From positions 1 to 10,565 of the forward strand of contig VBMM01000114.1 in NCBI GenBank assembly GCA_005878415.1: 10,565 nt of DNA, read 5' to 3'. How positions within the stretch are numbered: the stretch's first letter is position 1; every line of letters begins with the position of its first letter. Shown piece after piece: positions 6,568 to 10,565 of the stretch. The DNA comes from Methanobacteriota archaeon. Its GTDB lineage: Archaea; Thermoplasmatota; Thermoplasmata; RBG-16-68-12. A model generated the notes under the pieces. The model did not search any database. It saw only the letters and a program-made list of their open reading frames with translations, and had not been told where the DNA came from. A program made the position numbers and the translations under genes.

Positions 6568-7368
6568 ATGGCGGGAGAGGAGCTCATCCTTGCGGCAGTA
6601 CTTGCGATCATCCTGGTGCTCGTGGTCCTCCGGTCGGCGGTCAAGGTCGTCCGGGAGTACGAGCGGCTCGTCGTGTTCCGCCTCGGCCGGCTGCTCCACA
6701 AGCCCAAAGGGCCCGGCCTCACGTGGATCATCCCGATCTTCGACCGCCGGGTGCTGATCGACCTGCGGGTCGTCGCGTTCGATGTGCCGCGGCAGCGGGT
6801 CGTCACCCGGGACAACGTCTCCGTCGAGGTCGACGCGGTCGTCTACTACCGCGTGTACGACCCGCTCAAGGCGGTGACGGAGGTCCAGAACTACGTCATG
6901 GCGACGAACCTGCTTGCGCAGACGACGCTGCGAGACGTCCTCGGCCAAGTCGAGCTCGACGAGCTGCTGTCGAAGCGCGAGGAGCTGAGCAAGCGGATCC
7001 AGGTCCTGCTCGACATCGCGACGGAGCCGTGGGGGATCAAGGTCTCGGCCGTCACCTTGCGGGACGTCTCCTTGCCCGACACGATGGTCCGCGCGATCGC
7101 GAAGCAGGCGGAGGCGGAGCGGGAGCGGCGCTCGCGGGTCATCATGGCGGAAGGCGAGTTCCAGGCCGCGGAGAAGATGCGGGAGGCCGCGATGCTGTAC
7201 GGCTCCGCGCCGTCCGCGATGCGGCTGCGGGAGCTGCAGACCCTGACGGAGATCGCGCGGGAGAAGAACATGATCGTTGTCACGAACACGACCGCTGCGG
7301 GGGACATCACCGGCGAGGTCGCCTCCCTGACGGCGGCGCTGGCGAAGAAGGGAGACAAGAAAGAGTGA
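6568..7368 (+). CDS. Slipin (stomatin/prohibitin family, SPFH domain) membrane protein
   Basis: This 266-residue protein has one N-terminal membrane segment (about 5-22) followed by an SPFH/Band 7 domain. Signature stretches are VVREYERLVVFRLG, GPGLTWIIPIFDR and VSVEVDAVVYYRV (about 28-97), then a helical region (about 175-210) rich in Glu, Arg and Ala that should form a coiled coil for oligomerisation. Slipins assemble into membrane microdomain scaffolds, and their NfeD partners are membrane proteases that can cleave the slipin C-terminus; in Pyrococcus the paired protease 1510 cleaves stomatin 1511. The hydrophobic C-terminal NMIVVTNTT resembles that target region. The ATG at 6568 is chosen over an in-frame ATG at 6493 because of the TATA-like box at 6525-6531. 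The stop overlaps the next start (GTGA), indicating translational coupling. Confidence 0.9.
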   Translation: MAGEELILAAVLAIILVLVVLRSAVKVVREYERLVVFRLGRLLHKPKGPGLTWIIPIFDRRVLIDLRVVAFDVPRQRVVTRDNVSVEVDAVVYYRVYDPLKAVTEVQNYVMATNLLAQTTLRDVLGQVELDELLSKREELSKRIQVLLDIATEPWGIKVSAVTLRDVSLPDTMVRAIAKQAEAERERRSRVIMAEGEFQAAEKMREAAMLYGSAPSAMRLRELQTLTEIAREKNMIVVTNTTAAGDITGEVASLTAALAKKGDKKE

Positions 7369-7724
7369 GCCTCGGTCGGGCGCGTCCGGCGGTCTTCCTC
7401 CTCGCGATCGTCCTCTCTGCCGTCATCCTGGTGGCCCTCGCTCCGACCGCGCGGGCCCAGGGGCCTCGCGTCCTCGTTGCGACCGTGGACGGCGCGATCG
7501 ACCGCTCGACGGTCGAGTACTTCAGCGAGGCGCTCGACGAGGCGCGCACCGGGGGATACGCCGCGCTCGTGGTGCGCTTCGACACCCCGGGCCCGTCGGC
7601 GCGCACGCGTTCAGTGCCGGGACGATCCTTCTCGAGTCGACCGATCTGGCGGCGATGGCGACCGGCACGACGATCGGGTCGGTCCAGCCCGTCATCGTCG
7701 GGCCAACGGGGATCGAGCCGGTGA
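7365..7724 (+). pseudogene. NfeD-family membrane serine protease, 5' fragment of a disrupted gene
   Basis: A GTG at 7365 overlapping the slipin stop opens a frame encoding a signal peptide (VFLLAIVLSAVILVALAPTA, then RAQ) and the first part of the NfeD protease domain, ending in LVVRFDTPG at base 7592. After that the frame reads nonsense (SARTRSVPG and on) to a stop at 7724. The correct continuation, PVGAHAFSAGT with the catalytic-Ser motif, is found at once in a different frame from about 7592. In intact homologues about 25 residues separate DTPG from that motif, so roughly 76-79 bases are missing and the frame is lost. Whether this is a real deletion or an assembly or sequencing error cannot be told here. 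The protein would not fold as a protease domain from this piece alone. Confidence 0.7.
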
Positions 7725-8701
7725 CCGATCCAAAGATCGTGAACGCGGTCGTCGGCATCCTCGAGACCCAGATGGCCCTGAACGGTCGAAACAAGACCGT
7801 CACGATCGGCAATCAGACGATGACCCTGGCCCAATGGTTCGTCGTGGAGAATCTGAACCTCAACGCGGCGGACGCCCAGCGATACGGCGCATCGAATTTC
7901 ACAGCCGACTCGATCGAGGACTTTCTGACCCAGGCGGACGGGACTACGACGATCTACAAGGGGATCCAGATGCACGTGGCCGGCGCGGAGATCGTGCCCT
8001 TCAGCGCGTCCGCCCGCGTGCGGCTCCTCGAACTCTTGTCGGACCCGCTCGTGGCGTCGCTCCTGCTGATCCTCGGCATCTACCTCGTCATCTTCGGCGT
8101 CACCACGCCGGGCCACGGCGCCGAGATCGCGGGCGTCATCATCCTGCTGCTCGCGCTGATCGGCCTCGGCTTCAGCGTCGACCCGATCGCGCTGCTCCTC
8201 TTCCTCGTCGGCGTCGCGCTCATCATCATCGAGGTCAAGACCCCCGGCCACGGCGCCTTCGGCATCGGCGGCATCATCGCGATCATCCTAGCGGCAGCGT
8301 TCCTCGCCCCGCTGCGACCGCCGAGGTTCGTCGTGTCGCCGGACTACCAGATTTTCTTCCTGGCGGCGCTCCTCACCCCGACCGGGTTCTTCGGAGGCTT
8401 CCTCCTCTTCGCGGTCTACAAGGTCCAGCAGATCCGGCGTCAGAAGCCGCGCGTCGGTGAGATGATCGGGGAGGGCGCCACGGTCGTCGACGGACTGCGC
8501 GCCGGGGAGAGGGGATACGTCCGGACGCGCGGCGAGCTCTGGCAGGCGCTTTCGGACCAAGACCAGCCGGCGGACGCGAAGGTGTACATCCATGAGATCG
8601 AGGGCATCACGCTGCATGTGTCGGCGAGTCCTCCGCCGCCTCCCGCCCCGCCGCCGTTGCGCCAGCGATTCGCCCTCCTACTGCGGCGCAAACCCGCGTG
8701 A
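7655..8701 (+). CDS. NfeD-family membrane protease, 3' part of the disrupted gene (membrane helices and C-terminal OB domain)
   Basis: This frame carries the rest of an NfeD protein. The homologous sequence begins before the ATG, at about 7592, where GAHAFSAGT supplies the catalytic Ser (codon 7613-7615). The ATG at 7655 follows that Ser, so a product starting here would lack it. Lys27 in DPKIVN aligns with the catalytic Lys of the Pyrococcus 1510 protease. Residues about 133-148, 157-174, 177-193, 202-220 and 233-255 form membrane helices with the family's repeated TPGHG motifs. Residues about 268-322 form the soluble OB-like domain (GEGATVVDGL, then GELWQA). A Pro-rich stretch and a short basic tail finish the protein. 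Together with the upstream fragment this would be the usual long NfeD partner of slipin. If the break is real, a protein started here would keep the membrane and OB domains without protease activity. Confidence 0.75.
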   Translation: MATGTTIGSVQPVIVGPTGIEPVTDPKIVNAVVGILETQMALNGRNKTVTIGNQTMTLAQWFVVENLNLNAADAQRYGASNFTADSIEDFLTQADGTTTIYKGIQMHVAGAEIVPFSASARVRLLELLSDPLVASLLLILGIYLVIFGVTTPGHGAEIAGVIILLLALIGLGFSVDPIALLLFLVGVALIIIEVKTPGHGAFGIGGIIAIILAAAFLAPLRPPRFVVSPDYQIFFLAALLTPTGFFGGFLLFAVYKVQQIRRQKPRVGEMIGEGATVVDGLRAGERGYVRTRGELWQALSDQDQPADAKVYIHEIEGITLHVSASPPPPPAPPPLRQRFALLLRRKPA

Positions 8702-8710
8702 CCCAGAAAC

Positions 8711-8717
8711 CTTAAGG
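8711..8717 (+). promoter_or_regulatory. TATA-like box for the Rieske-fold protein (leaderless start)
   Basis: CTTAAGG is centred about 28 bases before the ATG at 8742, which would place the transcription start at the start codon. It begins 10 bases after the end of the NfeD gene, so the downstream gene probably has its own promoter. Confidence 0.45.
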
Positions 8718-8741
8718 CCCGACGAAGGTTCGCCTCGCGCG

Positions 8742-9062
8742 ATGGACACGGACGTCAACCTGTGCAAGGTCGAGGACGTCCCGGACGGCGGCAAGAAGCA
8801 CTTCGAGATCATGGGGTACGACATCCTCGTCGTCCGTCTGGGCGACCGCTTCTTCTGCGTCGACGCCGCGTGCACGTACAAGTGGGCGATGCTGACGGAC
8901 GGCCTCGTCGATCCGCAAGCGCTCACGATCCGCTGCAAGGACTGCAACGGGGCGTGGGACCTCTCGACGGGTCAGCCGAAGGAGGCGCCCGCGAAGTTCC
9001 CGCTCACCGCATATCGCGTCGAGTCGGTCGGCGACGACCTCATCGTGACGTTCACGTATTGA
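8742..9062 (+). CDS. Small Rieske-fold protein with non-canonical cluster ligands
   Basis: This 106-residue soluble protein has the layout of a small Rieske ferredoxin: an N-terminal strand region (CKVEDVPDG), box 1 at 44-51, box 2 at 65-74 with the typical WDLSTGQP that follows it, and a closing VGDDLIVTF. A normal Rieske centre binds 2Fe-2S through Cys-x-His and Cys-x2-His. Here box 1 reads C44-T-Y46 and box 2 reads C65-K-D-C68, so one His is Tyr and the other is Cys. An extra Cys39 lies five residues before box 1. The four cysteines 39, 44, 65 and 68 could form an all-Cys metal site, or no cluster may be bound, as in the ligand-less Rieske-fold NirD. The ATG at 8742 is placed by the TATA-like box 28 bases upstream. 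No oxygenase or reductase partner gene is adjacent, so the redox partner, if any, is unknown. Confidence 0.82.
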   Translation: MDTDVNLCKVEDVPDGGKKHFEIMGYDILVVRLGDRFFCVDAACTYKWAMLTDGLVDPQALTIRCKDCNGAWDLSTGQPKEAPAKFPLTAYRVESVGDDLIVTFTY

Positions 9063-9092
9063 CGCTGCATCTTCTCCGCGTTCTCAGAAGAA

Positions 9093-9099
9093 AAGCCTT
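9093..9099 (+). promoter_or_regulatory. Possible TATA-like box before the small charged protein
   Basis: GCCTTAT within an A-rich stretch (AGAAAAGCCTTATG) lies about 113 bases before the ATG at 9209, predicting a leader of roughly 85 bases, longer than for the other genes here. A second AT-rich stretch at about 9130-9137 (CTCATATT) is an alternative. No other function is seen in the 146-base gap 9063-9208. Confidence 0.3.
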
Positions 9100-9208
9100 A
9101 TGTGGACGGGCCTCCTCGGGACGGGCGTCCTCATATTCCCGTGACGAACCGAGTCGGCCGCTTCACGCGCCGGCGCGCGTTCTCCTCGAGCGATGAGGCG
9201 GTGATGCC

Positions 9209-9442
9209 ATGCCCGACGAAAAGGATCAACAGTTCACCCGCATGTGGAACGAAGAGAAAACGGCGAAGCGCCAGAAGTTTCGCAACCTGATGAAGTCGAA
9301 GCTCGACCTGTTGCACGTCGAGGTCACGGAGGAGAATGCCCGTGCGTTCTACAACGGTCGCCTCCAGGTGCGTCAGCCGGAGCGGGTCTACCAGGTCCCC
9401 GAGCGGAACGAAGGCCGACGGCCGCCTCCGCGACGCCGGTAG
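9209..9442 (+). CDS. Small charged protein of unknown function
   Basis: This 77-residue protein has no signal peptide, membrane segment or Cys. It is strongly charged, begins with a helical-looking, Lys/Arg/Glu-rich region (about 3-30), and has a middle section KLDLLHVEVTEENARAFYNG. Its tail is basic and Pro-rich (RRPPPRRR). A GGTGAT sits just before the ATG at 9209 and can pair with the archaeal 16S rRNA end, supporting the start. I do not recognise a family; nucleic-acid or ribosome association is possible from composition only. It is convergent with the next gene. Confidence 0.55.
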   Translation: MPDEKDQQFTRMWNEEKTAKRQKFRNLMKSKLDLLHVEVTEENARAFYNGRLQVRQPERVYQVPERNEGRRPPPRRR

Positions 9443-9522
9443 CTGCGCGACGGCCGCGGACCCAACTCGCCAACTCGTTCGGCCGAAGGCGCTTCGCGGT
9501 TTGAATCGGGGAGAGCCCGTCT

Positions 9523-9549
9523 CGACGACAGGCCCGGGTTCGGTCGTCG
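9523..9549. terminator. Possible hairpin between convergent genes
   Basis: CGACGAC (9523-9529) and GTCGTCG (9543-9549) form a 7-bp stem around a 13-base loop, extendable by three pairs past a bulged G. It lies between the ends of the two converging genes (9442 and 9565). No T-tract follows on either strand, so a terminator role is only a guess. Confidence 0.25.
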
Positions 9550-9564
9550 GAGAGGTATCGTCGC

Positions 9565-10014
9565 TCACGACGCGTCGCAGCCCTCCGCCCCAATGGCGGA
9601 CGGGTCGCCTGGGTAGACGACCTTCAGGGGTTGCAGGATTTCCACGTCTCCGCTGCCCCACCACCGCATGAGATATTCGCCGCGGGGAAGGGAGAGGTCG
9701 GCGAGACCGATGCCGGGTCGATAGACGAAGCACGGGACCGTCGTGAGCGCGCCGGGCGCCAAGTCGGGTGGGTAGAACCGGACCCAACCGTCTCCCTGGC
9801 TCGTCCACTTGCCGACCACGCGGCCGGTCGGATTCGATACCTCGAACCGAACCTCGAGAGGGGTGCGGTCCGGGATGATCGTCCCTGCGGGAATGAGGAC
9901 GGGCCCGGCTGGAAGGGAGGCGAACCAAACGGCGGCAAACATGCTCAATGAAATAACGATAGTAAGGAGCGCTAAGGCCCACTTGCGGGATGCCCTCGGG
10001 ATCCCGGTCCGCAT
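9565..10014 (-). CDS. Membrane-anchored extracytoplasmic protein of unknown function
   Basis: This 149-residue protein has a basic N-terminus (MRTGIPRASRK) and one long hydrophobic segment (about 12-33), which may be an uncleaved anchor or a signal peptide. The remainder, about 115 residues, should lie outside the membrane. It looks beta-rich, with alternating hydrophobic strands (LEVRFEVSNP, GWVRFYPPD, YLMRWWGSGDVEI), much like a small immunoglobulin-type or jelly-roll domain. Cys95 and Cys146 could pair. No catalytic motif is visible and I do not recognise a family. The ATG at 10014 is the only good start. The 138 bases upstream are AT-richer than the rest of the window and hold a possible TATA-like TTTGTATAG (about 10083-10091 on the plus strand). 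Confidence 0.62.
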   Translation of the reverse strand: MRTGIPRASRKWALALLTIVISLSMFAAVWFASLPAGPVLIPAGTIIPDRTPLEVRFEVSNPTGRVVGKWTSQGDGWVRFYPPDLAPGALTTVPCFVYRPGIGLADLSLPRGEYLMRWWGSGDVEILQPLKVVYPGDPSAIGAEGCDAS

Positions 10015-10110
10015 ATCGGAACCTGATGGATCCTATCTACCCAAATTCTTTTCGGATTCGTTCGGGTTGCTGCTTGCGCCTGGGCTATACAAATGAAAGT
10101 AGAAGAAAGG

Positions 10111-10134
10111 AAAAAACCTGGCCCGGAGGCCAGG
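10111..10134 (-). terminator. Hairpin plus T-tract terminator of the single-stranded DNA-binding protein gene
   Basis: On the minus strand CCTGGCC and GGCCAGG form a perfect 7-bp stem around a 4-base loop, followed directly by six T residues (plus-strand A at 10111-10116) and then further pyrimidines. It begins 18 bases after the stop of the DNA-binding protein gene on the same strand. This is the clearest terminator in the window; archaeal RNA polymerase terminates on such T-tracts. Confidence 0.75.
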
Positions 10135-10152
10135 GTAGAAAGCGGGATTCGT

Positions 10153-10565
10153 TCAGAATCGGCGCCGACCGCGGTCCTTCCGGTCCCGGTCGCGTCCGCC
10201 GCCGCCACCACTTCGGCTGCCGCCGAAGGTGCCGAACTCGAACTGCCGGTCCCCGCCGCTGCCGCCGCGTCGCTCGCCGCCGTAACCGCCACTGCGGTAG
10301 CGGGGCTCGCGCTCGTATTCGACCGCGCTGACGTCGAGGGCCGTGTTGACGTCCCCGATCGCCTGCTCCGACTTCGTCATCGTGCCGTACTTTCCGACGT
10401 TCAGTCGGATGTGTCCGCGCACGAGGGTCACGTAGCCGTTGTCGATGAGGAGCGTCTCGTCCTTCGACACCTGCCCGATCTGGTCGTTCCAGAGGGTCAG
10501 GAGCACGGTTGCGGTCTCGTCCCCGACCGTCGCTTCGACGAGTTTTCGTGCCTCGCCGAACTTCG
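10153..10565 (-). CDS. Archaeal OB-fold single-stranded DNA-binding protein, C-terminal part (5' end outside window)
   Basis: The frame is open to the right edge of the window and reads KFGEARKLVEATVGDETATV, then LLTLWNDQ, and on. This is the typical second half of the archaeal single-OB-fold protein that binds single-stranded DNA in replication and repair, as in Sulfolobus SSB (ATVGDET, LTLW, then LIDNGYVTLVRGHIRLNVGKYG). After the OB fold, from about GDVNTALDVSAVEYE, comes a Gly/Arg/Asp-rich tail of about 50 residues ending RGRRRF. This tail is basic, unlike the acidic protein-binding tip of bacterial SSB. The start and first strands lie beyond base 10565. A terminator follows 18 bases after the stop. 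Confidence 0.88.
   Translation of the reverse strand, partial: KFGEARKLVEATVGDETATVLLTLWNDQIGQVSKDETLLIDNGYVTLVRGHIRLNVGKYGTMTKSEQAIGDVNTALDVSAVEYEREPRYRSGGYGGERRGGSGGDRQFEFGTFGGSRSGGGGGRDRDRKDRGRRRF

Noticed and set aside
7592..7660. Programmed ribosomal frameshifting as the explanation for the NfeD break.
   Set aside because: About 25 residues of the domain are absent, and no slippery heptamer is seen, so a frame change alone would not restore the protein.
7733..7760. Suspected loss of the catalytic Lys in the NfeD protease domain.
   Set aside because: At first a Glu seemed to replace it, but counting from the catalytic Ser in the Pyrococcus 1510 protease places the Lys in the PPK motif, which is conserved here as DPK.
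9549..9845. Half-sites AGAGGTAT (9551 region) and ATACCTCG (9837 region) resembling the repeated palindrome.
   Set aside because: They are single half-sites inside or beside a coding region without the partner arm, and are expected by chance.

Overview
The window looks like chromosomal DNA from a high-GC archaeon, most likely a euryarchaeote of the Thermoplasmatota type. The evidence is indirect. Several genes have AT-rich TATA-like boxes about 25-40 bases before the start codon with little or no leader. GTG starts are common. The gene running off the right end encodes an archaeal-type OB-fold single-stranded DNA-binding protein, and a slipin/NfeD pair is present. No rRNA, tRNA, CRISPR array, transposase or phage gene was seen, and there is no gene-free gap longer than 300 bases.

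Layout, left to right. (1) The 3' part of a betaine-homocysteine methyltransferase-like gene (+, cut by the window edge). (2) A block of three hydrolases: a membrane-anchored subtilisin-like protease (-), a metallo-beta-lactamase-fold hydrolase (-) and an M20-family metallopeptidase (+). The last two are divergent and share a short promoter region. The block is bracketed by two near-identical 20-bp palindromes in opposite orientation (948-967 and 5141-5160). (3) A small secreted protein of unknown function. (4) A winged-helix regulator followed by a small three-helix membrane protein, probably one unit. (5) A slipin gene overlapping by 4 bases with an NfeD-family membrane protease gene. The NfeD gene is broken near base 7591, where about 25 residues and the reading frame are lost. 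(6) A short Rieske-fold protein whose two iron-ligand histidines are replaced by Tyr and Cys. (7) A small charged protein of unknown function. (8) A convergent, membrane-anchored extracytoplasmic protein of unknown function (-). (9) A single-stranded DNA-binding protein with an Arg/Gly-rich tail (-, cut by the right edge), followed by a clear hairpin plus T-tract terminator.

Most genes appear to be separate transcription units. The best-supported operon is slipin-NfeD, a known pairing. The regulator and membrane protein at 5833-6477 are the other likely co-transcribed pair. The points most worth following up are the non-canonical Rieske protein, the repeated palindrome flanking the hydrolase block, the NfeD disruption, and the predicted cytoplasmic zinc ribbon on the secreted protease.
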